From Alphaproteobacteria bacterium (GTDB lineage: Bacteria; Pseudomonadota; Alphaproteobacteria; JAEULC01), in contig JADZDN010000410.1 in assembly GCA_020851015.1 (NCBI GenBank), positions 1 to 6,999 of the forward strand: 6,999 bases of DNA, in the 5' to 3' direction. This document shows, in pieces, positions 1-5,814 of this stretch. Position numbers and translations under genes: made by a program. Each line of letters opens with the position of its first letter. The first letter of the stretch is position 1. Under the pieces are notes generated by a model that searched no databases, had not been told where the DNA came from, and saw nothing but the letters and a program-made list of their open reading frames with translations.

Positions 1-240
1 GAAACGCACCTCCCATTCCGCCGGCAGGTAGGCGGCGATCAGCAGCCGCCCCTGCGGCGGCATGAACGCCTGCACGTCCAGCAGCTTGAAGGAGTACTGG
101 AAGGTCCCGAACGAGGGGGCGTATTGCGGGAACAGGCAGAGAATCCGCCGGCGGTTCGCCGGGCGATAGGTACTGCGCCCATCCGACGCCGGGGCATGCG
201 GATTCGTCGATGGAACAGCCGTATCGTGGCCTTCTGGCAT
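1..240 (-). CDS. B12-binding domain radical SAM protein, N-terminal fragment (cut by left edge)
   Basis: Reading the minus strand from ATG at 240-238 gives 80 uninterrupted codons to the window edge. After a poorly conserved, Pro/Ser-rich start of about 28 residues comes RILCLFPQYAPSFGTFQYS, then AFMPPQGRLLIAAYLPAEWEVRF. I recognise this as the opening of the cobalamin-binding domain of B12-dependent radical SAM proteins. That family includes the hopanoid methylases HpnP and HpnR, and many uncharacterised members with a C-terminal DUF4070 region. The CxxxCxxC iron-sulfur motif would lie further on, outside the window, so the reaction cannot be named. The start is supported by an AGGA sequence about 10 bases upstream (CAGGAAATCC before ATG). 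The gene diverges from everything else here and is separated from the tRNA gene by roughly 400 bases. Family assignment is fairly sure; the substrate is unknown. Confidence 0.78.
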   Translation of the reverse strand, partial: MPEGHDTAVPSTNPHAPASDGRSTYRPANRRRILCLFPQYAPSFGTFQYSFKLLDVQAFMPPQGRLLIAAYLPAEWEVRF

Positions 241-587
241 GGATTGGATTTCCTGGCGCCCCGCTGACGCGTCCGAAGCCGCAGACGATTTCGTTCGTTG
301 ATGCGCCGACCCTTCCGGCTTGTGCCGGATTGCGCCCCTAAGCTCGGGCCAACGCGCCACGCACTCTAGACCGATTCAACGATGCTGCAAACGCCGTTTT
401 GTCCGCACCGTTCCAAGGGTTACTGGGCGTGTAGCCTCCTGACGGCCGGCGCAGATTCGCTGCGTCCGTGGCACGTCTCCGCGCCGCGCGCGCGGGCTTG
501 CGCAGGGTGCCCGTGCGCAATCCGACATCGTCGCGGCGTGCGACCGGCCGCCGCGCCGCGCGCGTTTCGATTGCCCGGTTATAGGAC
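241..587. other. Intergenic stretch with no supported gene
   Basis: This lies between the minus-strand radical SAM start and the tRNA promoter. Open frames here have no recognisable protein pattern and no convincing ribosome binding site. The only clear structure is a perfect 6-bp hairpin, TCCGGC-TTGT-GCCGGA, at 314-329, without a following T run. The segment around 485-560 is extremely rich in CG/GC steps. It probably holds the leader and promoter of the leftward gene, but I could not pick a promoter with confidence. Confidence 0.5.
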
Positions 588-617
588 TTGGACAGCCGGA
601 CGGATCGTTGCTATAGA
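588..617 (+). promoter_or_regulatory. Probable promoter of the tRNA-Thr gene
   Basis: A -35-like TTGGAC (588-593) and a -10-like TATAGA (612-617) are 18 bases apart. The predicted transcription start is near 623-625, about 15 bases before the mature tRNA 5' end. That is a normal arrangement for a short 5' leader removed by RNase P. The match is moderate (4 of 6 at -10). The case rests mainly on position. Confidence 0.45.
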
Positions 618-638
618 ACCCCCGCATTTTTCCAGCTT

Positions 639-713
639 GCCCCGATAGCTCAGTGGTAGAGCAACCGCTTCGTAAGCGGTAGGCCGTTGGTTCAAATCCG
701 ACTCGGGGCACCA
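639..713 (+). tRNA. trnT: tRNA-Thr (anticodon CGU)
   Basis: A full cloverleaf can be folded. The 7-bp acceptor stem is GCCCCGA with TCGGGGC. The D arm is GCTC-AGTGGTA-GAGC. The anticodon stem ACCGC/GCGGT encloses the loop TTCGTAA, which gives anticodon CGT (reads ACG, threonine). A 5-base variable region follows. The T arm is GTTGG-TTCAAAT-CCGAC with the conserved TTC. The discriminator base is A, and CCA is encoded at 711-713. The RNA is 72 nt without CCA. It appears to be a single-gene transcript. No integrase or duplicated 3' end is visible here, so there is no sign of use as an integration site. Confidence 0.97.
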
Positions 714-962
714 CCTGCTTTCTTTCTCCATCGTTGCACCGGCAGTCGATCATCGTCGCGTCGGGGCACGGCTAGACAGCCAGCCCAGCGGCAAACGCCG
801 CGGTCGCCTCGCGGCTCCGTTGCATTTGCGCGCAATTTTAGTACAGAATACCGCACCGCAGCATTCCAAAAACTGCTTGCCATAAAGTATTTTGTATTAC
901 AGCTTTTCGCGAATAGCAAAAACCACCCGGACAAGGGCGCCGAGCGGAAAGGGAGTGCCGCC
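714..962. other. Intergenic leader region of the CBS-domain gene, with an AT-rich patch
   Basis: No gene is supported between the tRNA and the CBS-domain gene. About 830-925 is clearly AT-richer than its surroundings, with several A and T runs, which is typical of a promoter region. The best sigma-70-like pair I can find is weak: TTGCAT at 820-825 with TACAGA at 842-847, spacer 16. I do not call a specific promoter. No transcription terminator with a T run follows the tRNA. Confidence 0.4.
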
Positions 963-1421
963 ATGATGAACGCCTCCACCAAGGTTTCCGACATCCTGCG
1001 CGCCAAGGACACGCGCATCCTCACCGTCCGCCTGCGCGAGACCGTCGCGACCGCGGTCATGCTGATGCAGCGCGAGAACATCAGCGCGCTGGTGGTCAAG
1101 GACGTGTCGCGCACCGAGGGGAACATCGTCGTCGGGGTGTTCTCCGAGCGCGACGTCGCGCGCGCGCTCGCCGCTCACGGCGCAGCGGCGCTGTCGGTGC
1201 CGATCGCCGAGCTGATCCGGCGGCCATTGGCGCAATGCCGCGAGAGCGACACGCTCGACACGGTGCTGCGCCTGATGGACCAGCACCAGGTCCGGCTGTT
1301 GCCGGTGATGCAGGACCATACGCTGATCGGCGTCATCAGCATCAGCGACGTCATCCGCAACGCGGTCCTGGCGCCCGCAGCGGCGGCGCAGGCCGGTGCC
1401 GCGCCCACGCTGCATGCCTGA
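963..1421 (+). CDS. Stand-alone CBS-domain pair protein (152 aa)
   Basis: This small soluble protein consists almost entirely of two CBS domains (about residues 9-70 and 82-136), which together form a Bateman module. Such modules usually bind adenine nucleotides (AMP, ATP, SAM, NADH) as energy or redox sensors. The repeated signature is visible as VVGVFSERDVARALA in the first domain and LIGVISISDVIRNAV in the second. There is no attached enzyme, channel or DNA-binding domain, no signal peptide and no membrane segment. The C-terminus is an Ala-rich tail. The ATG at 963 is chosen because GGAG at 952-955 lies 7 bases upstream; a second ATG follows directly. It stands alone, with the tRNA before it and the transporter operon about 200 bases after it. 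Its partner and ligand cannot be read from the sequence. Family assignment is firm; the role is open. Confidence 0.9.
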   Translation: MMNASTKVSDILRAKDTRILTVRLRETVATAVMLMQRENISALVVKDVSRTEGNIVVGVFSERDVARALAAHGAAALSVPIAELIRRPLAQCRESDTLDTVLRLMDQHQVRLLPVMQDHTLIGVISISDVIRNAVLAPAAAAQAGAAPTLHA

Positions 1422-1439
1422 GCGCCGATGCTTCTGGCG

Positions 1440-1455
1440 CAAGCGCAGGCGCTTG
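1440..1455 (+). terminator. Hairpin after the CBS gene, possible weak terminator
   Basis: CAAGCGC-AG-GCGCTTG is a perfect inverted repeat (practically a 6-bp stem with a CAGG loop) 18 bases past the CBS stop codon. What follows is AT-rich (TATACGGTATTATT) but is not a T run, so intrinsic termination would be inefficient. It could instead be part of the operator/promoter region of the transporter operon that starts directly after it. Confidence 0.35.
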
Positions 1456-1461
1456 GTATAC

Positions 1462-1474
1462 GGTATTATTGATA
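1462..1474 (+). promoter_or_regulatory. Candidate promoter/operator of the TTT operon (GGyATTATnnATA copy 1)
   Basis: GGTATTATTGATA matches GGCATTATGAATA upstream of the gntR gene at 10 of 13 positions and fits the pattern GGyATTATnnATA. TATTAT at 1464-1469 also matches the -10 consensus at 5 of 6 positions, though no good -35 box lies at the right distance. A GTATAC palindrome sits just upstream at 1456-1461, and GTATAC-type cores occur in operators of some FCD-type GntR proteins. I infer a regulatory region about 150 bases before the binding-protein start. Which element binds the regulator is not settled. Confidence 0.35.
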
Positions 1475-1619
1475 TGAATCCGGTTGCAGGCCGAACGGCC
1501 CGTTTTCCGGGTCTACTGCGACAGGGAAGGTTTGCGTAACGCCAGCCGTTGTCCAGTCGCCAAGGCCGGTGTCAATCCGGTCCGCGTGCAACGAACCAAA
1601 GACCTAGTGGAGGAAATCA

Positions 1620-2636
1620 ATGGCAACCAATGTATCGGTCCGACTACCAGGATTTGCGGTCGCCGCGGCGGCCACCCTGATAGGGCTGAGCGCCGCGCCC
1701 GCGAACGCCTGGGAGCCGACGCGCAACGTCGAATTCATCGTGCCGGCCGGCACCGGGGGCGGCGCGGACCAGATGGCGCGCATGATCCAGGGCATCGTCG
1801 CCAAGCACAATCTGATGAAGCAGACGATGGTGGTCATCAACAAGGCGGGCGGGGCCGGCGGCGAGGGCTTCCTCGACATCAAGCAGGCCAAGGGCAACCC
1901 GCACAAGCTGGTGATCACGCTGTCGAACCTGTTCACCACGCCGCTCGGCACCGGCATTCCCTTCTCGTGGAAGGACATGACCCCGGTCGCGATGATGGCA
2001 CTGGACGAGTTCGTGCTGTGGGTCAACGCCGAGACGCCCTACAAGTCGGCGCAGGACTACGTCAAGGCCCTGAAGGGCGCGCCGGCCGGGCAGTTCAAGA
2101 TGGGCGGCACCGGCTCGAAGCAGGAAGACCAGATCATCACCGTCGCGCTGGAGAAGGCGACCGGCACCAAGTTGACCTACGTGCCCTACAAGGGCGGCGG
2201 AGAGGTGGCGGTCCAGCTGGTCGGCAAGCACATCGACTCGACCGTCAACAACCCGATCGAGGCGGTGGCGCAGTGGCGCGCCGGCTCGCTGCGTCCGCTC
2301 TGCGTGTTCGACAAGCAGGCCCTGCCGGTCAAGGACAAGATCGCGGGCGACATGGCGTGGGCCGATATCCCGACCTGCAAGTCGCAGGGACTGGACATCG
2401 AGTATCTGATGCTGCGCGGCATCTTCATGCCGGCGGGCGTGCCGAAGGAAGCGGTCGACTACTACGTGGACCTTCTGAAGAAGGTCCGCGCCACGCCGGA
2501 ATGGGGCCAGCTCATGAAGGAAGGCGCCTTCAACCAGACCTTCATGACCGGTGCCGAATACGTCAAGTGGGTCGAAGGCGAGGAGAAGCGGCACCACGCG
2601 CTGATGAAAGAGGCCGGCTTCCTGGCCACCAACTGA
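1620..2636 (+). CDS. tctC: TTT-family periplasmic substrate-binding protein (TctC/Bug type)
   Basis: This is the extracytoplasmic solute receptor of a tripartite tricarboxylate transporter. It captures a carboxylate in the periplasm and hands it to the TctA/TctB membrane pair. The 338-residue length is normal for the family. Residues 1-30 form a Sec signal peptide: a basic residue, a hydrophobic Ala/Leu core and a likely cut after APANA30. Family marks follow: FIVPAGTGGGADQMAR (39-54), the NKAGGAGGEGF loop (74-84), GGTGSKQEDQ (162-171), and VPYKGGGEVAVQLVGKHID (188-206). The last is the classic second ligand-loop region of Bug proteins. Two cysteines remain in the mature chain (228 and 253) and could form a disulfide. 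The start is fixed by GGAGGA at 1609-1614, 5 bases before ATG. It is the first gene of the transporter cluster. The symbol is used in the family sense only: the ligand is unknown, and the nearby oxc gene suggests oxalate or another small carboxylate. Confidence 0.94.
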   Translation: MATNVSVRLPGFAVAAAATLIGLSAAPANAWEPTRNVEFIVPAGTGGGADQMARMIQGIVAKHNLMKQTMVVINKAGGAGGEGFLDIKQAKGNPHKLVITLSNLFTTPLGTGIPFSWKDMTPVAMMALDEFVLWVNAETPYKSAQDYVKALKGAPAGQFKMGGTGSKQEDQIITVALEKATGTKLTYVPYKGGGEVAVQLVGKHIDSTVNNPIEAVAQWRAGSLRPLCVFDKQALPVKDKIAGDMAWADIPTCKSQGLDIEYLMLRGIFMPAGVPKEAVDYYVDLLKKVRATPEWGQLMKEGAFNQTFMTGAEYVKWVEGEEKRHHALMKEAGFLATN

Positions 2637-2663
2637 CCCTGGGTTCATGAAACGCCGCGTCGG

Positions 2664-2687
2664 CGCCGCGCCAGCGCCGGCGCGGCG
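2664..2687 (+). promoter_or_regulatory. Strong intra-operon hairpin between tctC and tctB
   Basis: Perfect 9-bp arms CGCCGCGCC and GGCGCGGCG enclose a 6-base loop, 27 bases after the binding-protein stop codon. Only a short T stretch follows (GTGTTTCCC), so full termination is unlikely. Position and strength suit a 3'-end stabiliser or partial terminator, which would give much more binding protein than membrane subunits. The role is inferred; the structure is directly visible. Confidence 0.55.
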
Positions 2688-2734
2688 GTGTTTCCCGGGA
2701 TATCCGCGCCGCTCCAACGCCGATCGAGGTTTCG

Positions 2735-3238
2735 ATGTCCAATCCATCCGATGCGCCCGACGCGACGGGGCCGACGCACCGCCATGCCGAGATGGGAACG
2801 GCCGCCTTCATGGTGCTGCTGGGCGGCATCACTATTCTCGGCAGCCTGAAAGTCGGCATCGGCTGGGCGGCGGAGGGTCCGCAGGCCGGGTTCTTCCCGT
2901 TCTGGATCGGCATGCTGATCGTGGCCGCGAGCGCCTTCAACTTCGTGCGCGCCTATGCCGGGACGGGGCGGAAGCTTTTCGCCGAATGGGGCCAGATAGC
3001 GCAGGTGTGGAAGGTGGTGTGGCCGACGGCGATCTATGTCGGCGCGGTGCCCTGGCTCGGCATCTACCTGGCCTCGGCGCTGCTGATCGCCGCCTTCATG
3101 CGCTGGCTCGGCCGCTACGGCTGGCCGCTGACCTTGTGCATCGGTATCGGACTGCCGGCGATAACCTACGTGACGTTCGAGAAGTGGTTCCTCGTGCCGC
3201 TCCCGAAAGGCCCGATCGAGGACATGCTCGGGCTCTGA
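2735..3238 (+). CDS. tctB: TTT-family small membrane subunit TctB
   Basis: This inner-membrane protein of 167 residues is the small, poorly conserved subunit of the tripartite tricarboxylate transporter (DUF1468 family). It works with TctA and the binding protein. Hydrophobic segments lie at about residues 21-40, 52-73, 94-124 (long enough for two passes) and 130-148, so 4-5 transmembrane helices. The motif GPQAGFFPFWIG (48-59), right before the second helix, corresponds to the family's G-P-G-FFP region. The first 20 residues are hydrophilic and cytoplasmic. The ATG is supported by GAGG at 2726-2729, 5 bases upstream. The gap to tctC is 98 bases, mostly filled by the hairpin; the gap to tctA is only 33 bases, so tctB and tctA are almost surely cotranscribed. 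Identification relies partly on its place between tctC and tctA, because TctB sequences vary widely. Confidence 0.9.
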   Translation: MSNPSDAPDATGPTHRHAEMGTAAFMVLLGGITILGSLKVGIGWAAEGPQAGFFPFWIGMLIVAASAFNFVRAYAGTGRKLFAEWGQIAQVWKVVWPTAIYVGAVPWLGIYLASALLIAAFMRWLGRYGWPLTLCIGIGLPAITYVTFEKWFLVPLPKGPIEDMLGL

Positions 3239-3271
3239 GAAGCCGCGGATACGGGAGAACAGGGGCGATCG

Positions 3272-4774
3272 ATGGAAGATATCGGCAACCTGCTGCACGG
3301 CTTCTCCGTGGTGCTGAGCTGGCAGAATTTCCTCTACATGCTGGTCGGCATCGTGCTGGGCGTCATCATCGGCGTGCTGCCCGGCCTCGGCGGCGCCAAC
3401 GGCGTGGCGATCCTCCTGCCCTTGACTTTCTCGATGCCGCCGACCTCGGCGATCATCCTGCTGTCCTGCATCTACTGGGGCGCGCTGTTCGGCGGCGCCA
3501 TCACCTCGATCCTGTTCAACATCCCGGGCGAGCCCTGGTCGGTGGCGACCACGTTCGACGGCCATCCGATGGCGCAGAAGGGCCAGGCCGGCGAGGCCCT
3601 GACCGCGGCCTTCACCTCGTCCTTCGTCGGCGCGCTGTTCGCGGTGGTCGTCATCACGCTGGTGGCGCCGCTGGTGGCCAAGTTCGCGCTGCAATTCGGC
3701 CCGGCCGAGAAGTTCTCGGTGTTCTTCCTCGCCTTCTGCAGCTTCGTCGGCATGGGCAAGGAGCCGCCGACCAAGACCGTCGCGGCGATGATGATCGGCT
3801 TCGCGCTGGCGGCCGTAGGCACCGACACGGTGACCGGCCAGCTGCGCCTGACCTTCGGCTTCACCGAACTGCTCGGCGGGTTCGACTTCCTGGTCGCGGT
3901 GATCGGCCTGTTCGGCATCGGCGAGATCCTGCTGACCATGGAAGAGGGCCTCAGCTTCAAGGGCAAGGCGGCGGGCATCAACCCGGCGGTGGTGCTGCAG
4001 ACCTGGAGGGAATTGCCGCGCTACTGGATGACCTCGGCCCGGTCCTGCATCATCGGCTGCTGGATGGGCATCACGCCCGCCGGCGCCACGCCGGCCTCGT
4101 TCATGAGCTACGGCATCGCCAAGCGCGTTTCCAAGACCGGCCACAAGTTCGGCACCGGCGAGATCGAGGGCGTGGTGGCGCCCGAGACGGCTGCCCACGC
4201 GGCGGGAACCTCGGCGCTGCTGCCGATGCTGGCGCTGGGCGTGCCGGGCTCGCCCACCGCCGCCGTGCTGCTGGGCGGGCTGTTGATCTGGGGGCTGCAG
4301 CCCGGGCCGCTGCTGTTCGTCGAGCAGAAGGACTTCGTCTGGGGCCTGATCGCCAGCATGTACCTGGGCAACGTCGTCGGCCTGCTGGTCGTGCTGACCA
4401 TGGTGCCGGTGTTCGCCGCGATCCTGCGCGTGCCGTTCGGCATCATCGCGCCGATCATCCTGGTGATCTGCGCGATCGGCGCCTATACCGTTCACAACAA
4501 CAGCTTCGACGTGGTGATGATGCTGGTGTTCGGCGTCGCCGGCTACGTGCTGAAGAAATGCAACTATCCGCTGGCGCCGCTGGTGCTGGCGATCGTGCTC
4601 GGCGACAAGGCCGAGGAGGCATTTCGGCAGTCGCTCCTGATCTCGCAGGGTAGTATCACGGTGTTCTGGTCGAACGGACTGGTGGGCACGATCATGGCGC
4701 TTGGCGTGATCGCGTTGTTCTGGCCGGCCCTGTCGAACCTGAAGGGACGCCTGCTGGCGCCCGCCGTTCGCTGA
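3272..4774 (+). CDS. tctA: TTT-family large membrane subunit TctA
   Basis: This is the permease subunit (500 residues, typical length) that moves the substrate across the inner membrane, presumably driven by the ion gradient as in other TTT systems. About 10-12 hydrophobic helices are visible. The family's internal duplication is clear. The first half carries IGVLPGLGGANGVAILLPL (33-51) and WGALFGGAITSILFNIPGE (69-87), followed by TTFDGHPMAQKGQAGEAL (93-110). The second half carries MGITPAGATPASFMSYG (265-281), GTGEIEGVVAPETAAHAAG (295-312) and LALGVPGSPTAAVLLGG (320-336), then GLQPGP (341-346). The glycine/proline loops of both halves are intact, so the protein should be functional. The start has AGGGG at 3261-3265, 6 bases before ATG. 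Substrate specificity in TTT systems lies mainly in the binding protein, so this gene does not reveal the cargo. Confidence 0.96.
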   Translation: MEDIGNLLHGFSVVLSWQNFLYMLVGIVLGVIIGVLPGLGGANGVAILLPLTFSMPPTSAIILLSCIYWGALFGGAITSILFNIPGEPWSVATTFDGHPMAQKGQAGEALTAAFTSSFVGALFAVVVITLVAPLVAKFALQFGPAEKFSVFFLAFCSFVGMGKEPPTKTVAAMMIGFALAAVGTDTVTGQLRLTFGFTELLGGFDFLVAVIGLFGIGEILLTMEEGLSFKGKAAGINPAVVLQTWRELPRYWMTSARSCIIGCWMGITPAGATPASFMSYGIAKRVSKTGHKFGTGEIEGVVAPETAAHAAGTSALLPMLALGVPGSPTAAVLLGGLLIWGLQPGPLLFVEQKDFVWGLIASMYLGNVVGLLVVLTMVPVFAAILRVPFGIIAPIILVICAIGAYTVHNNSFDVVMMLVFGVAGYVLKKCNYPLAPLVLAIVLGDKAEEAFRQSLLISQGSITVFWSNGLVGTIMALGVIALFWPALSNLKGRLLAPAVR

Positions 4775-4805
4775 CCGGCCGGCTGGCCTTGCGCGCCGCA
4801 CCCGT

Positions 4806-4843
4806 TTGGACTCGCACCAAGGATTGTGGCATTATGAATAATG
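4806..4843 (+). promoter_or_regulatory. Candidate promoter with overlapping 14-bp palindromic operator of gntR (motif copy 2)
   Basis: CATTAT-GA-ATAATG (4830-4843) is a perfect palindrome with 6-bp arms, the kind of site a dimeric GntR repressor binds. TTGGAC at 4806-4811 lies 18 bases before CATTAT (4830-4835), which is a 4-of-6 match to the -10 consensus. A promoter overlapped by the palindrome would allow autorepression. GGCATTATGAATA (4828-4840) matches the site before tctC. The binding protein is inferred from adjacency alone. Confidence 0.45.
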
Positions 4844-4920
4844 TATCTCACAAGCGCGTAGCGCCGGGCGGGAGCGGCGCGCCGTCGCGGGATTCCTTTA
4901 GGGGGAAGGCAGCCGGTTCG

Positions 4921-5610
4921 ATGAACGAAGCACGCCTGGTGGTCGCGCCGATCGACAGCCGCGAGACGTTCAAGGACAAGGCCTATGTGGCCTTGAAGAA
5001 CGTCATCGTGTCGATGGACATCTACCGCTCGCGCTCGGAGATCCGGCTCGACGAGCGCCAGCTCGCGCAGGATTTCGGCATTTCGCGCACGCCGGTGCGC
5101 GAGGCGATGGCGCAGCTCGAGCGCGAGGGCTTCGTGCGCTCGGTGCCGCGCCGCGGCATCTACGTGGTGCGCAAGACCAAGGGCGAGGTGATCGAGATGA
5201 TCACCGCTTGGGCGGCGCTCGAGAGCATGGCCGCGCGGCTGATCACGGAACGCGCGAGCGACGAGGAGATCGCCGGGCTCCGGCGGCTGTTCGCCACCTT
5301 CGAGGGCGACAAGCTGCACGCCAAGCTCGACGAGTATTCCGAGGTCAACATCACCTTCCACCAGACGATCATCGAGATGAGCAAGAACCACGTGCTCATC
5401 CGGCTGGCGGAGAACCTGTTCACCCATATGCGGATGATCCGTCGCCAGACGATCGGCGAGGAGGACCGCGCCGACCGGTCGATCCGCGACCACATGAACA
5501 TCATCCAGGCGCTGGAGGCGCGCGACGCCGACCGCGCCGAGGTCCTGGTGCGCCAGCACGCGCTGGGCCTGGCCGAGCACGTCGCCAAGCATGTCGACTA
5601 TCTGGACTAG
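4921..5610 (+). CDS. GntR-family transcriptional regulator, FCD subfamily (FadR-like)
   Basis: This is a ligand-responsive DNA-binding regulator of 229 residues. The N-terminal winged helix-turn-helix spans about residues 15-85. It includes LDERQLAQDFGISRTPVREAMAQL (43-66), with the near-invariant SRTPVREA, and the wing VRSVPRRGIYVV (72-83). The all-helical FCD domain follows at about 90-222. In the usual metal-site positions I see His147 (in NITFH), His191 (in DHMNII) and His213 (in RQHA). Asn143 stands where most relatives have Asp. FCD regulators typically sense small carboxylates or sugar acids, which fits the neighbouring transporter and oxc. I chose ATG 4921, where a purine-rich AGGGGGAAGG precedes at about 11 bases and the length fits the family. 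An in-frame ATG at 4834 would add 29 low-complexity residues but falls inside the palindrome. It likely controls itself and the adjacent genes; no ligand can be named. Confidence 0.92.
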   Translation: MNEARLVVAPIDSRETFKDKAYVALKNVIVSMDIYRSRSEIRLDERQLAQDFGISRTPVREAMAQLEREGFVRSVPRRGIYVVRKTKGEVIEMITAWAALESMAARLITERASDEEIAGLRRLFATFEGDKLHAKLDEYSEVNITFHQTIIEMSKNHVLIRLAENLFTHMRMIRRQTIGEEDRADRSIRDHMNIIQALEARDADRAEVLVRQHALGLAEHVAKHVDYLD

Positions 5611-5640
5611 CGCCCATGCACGACACCCGCTTTCTTCTGT

Positions 5641-5763
5641 CCGTCATGCCCGGGCTTGTCCCGGGCACCCACGCCGGGCCGCGCGGCATGGTGTACGAGG
5701 CTCAAGTAATTCTGTCGGCGCTTGGCCGACGTGGATGGCCGGCACGACGGCCGGCCATGACGG
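5641..5763. repeat. Palindromic intergenic repeat element (REP/BIME-like)
   Basis: The ends are inverted copies of each other: CCGTCATG at 5641-5648 and CATGACGG at 5756-5763, with CCACG (5669-5673) facing CGTGG (5730-5734) further in. Each arm folds by itself: GCCCGGG-CTTGT-CCCGGGC at 5648-5666, and GGCCGGC with GCCGGCC at 5737-5756. A third small hairpin, GTCGGC-GCTTG-GCCGAC, lies at 5714-5730. The wording resembles dispersed palindromes I recall from alphaproteobacterial genomes. It starts 30 bases after the gntR stop and may act as its terminator or mRNA end. Copy number cannot be judged from one window. Confidence 0.75.
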
Positions 5764-5814
5764 GAAATTGGCGGCAATAGGGTCGAACGAAACAAGAGAA
5801 TCGGAGGAAGGCCG

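Noticed and set aside
376..753. Minus-strand open frame containing RVGFEPTAYRLRSGCSTTELSG
   Set aside because: This peptide is the translation of a tRNA gene read in antisense and appears in many databases as a false protein. The stretch coincides with the tRNA-Thr at 639-713.
687..962. N-terminal extension of the CBS protein starting inside the tRNA gene
   Set aside because: The long form would begin within the tRNA T arm and adds 92 residues without any pattern. ATG 963 has a well-placed Shine-Dalgarno site and gives the standard CBS-pair length.
639..962. tRNA gene as an integration site for a genomic island
   Set aside because: I saw no integrase gene and no second copy of the tRNA 3' end in the window, and the genes after it look like ordinary chromosomal metabolism.
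1484..2650. 388-codon plus-strand frame overlapping tctC
   Set aside because: It is the shifted frame of the binding-protein gene: low-complexity Arg/Gly-rich translation, no signal peptide, no family motif.
2647..4653. 668-codon plus-strand open frame overlapping tctB and tctA in another frame
   Set aside because: The composition is Arg/Gly/Ala-rich with no recognisable family. It overlaps two well-supported transporter genes, and its start sits inside the intergenic hairpin region.
4774..4792. GGCC-GGCT-GGCC repeat after tctA as a terminator
   Set aside because: The stem is only 4 bp with no T run after it. Such short GC palindromes are expected by chance at this base composition.
2645..4801. 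718-codon minus-strand open frame opposite tctB and tctA
   Set aside because: It is a high-GC shadow frame. The product is dominated by Arg, His, Gln, Asp and Gly with no domain pattern, while the opposite strand encodes clear TctB and TctA motifs.
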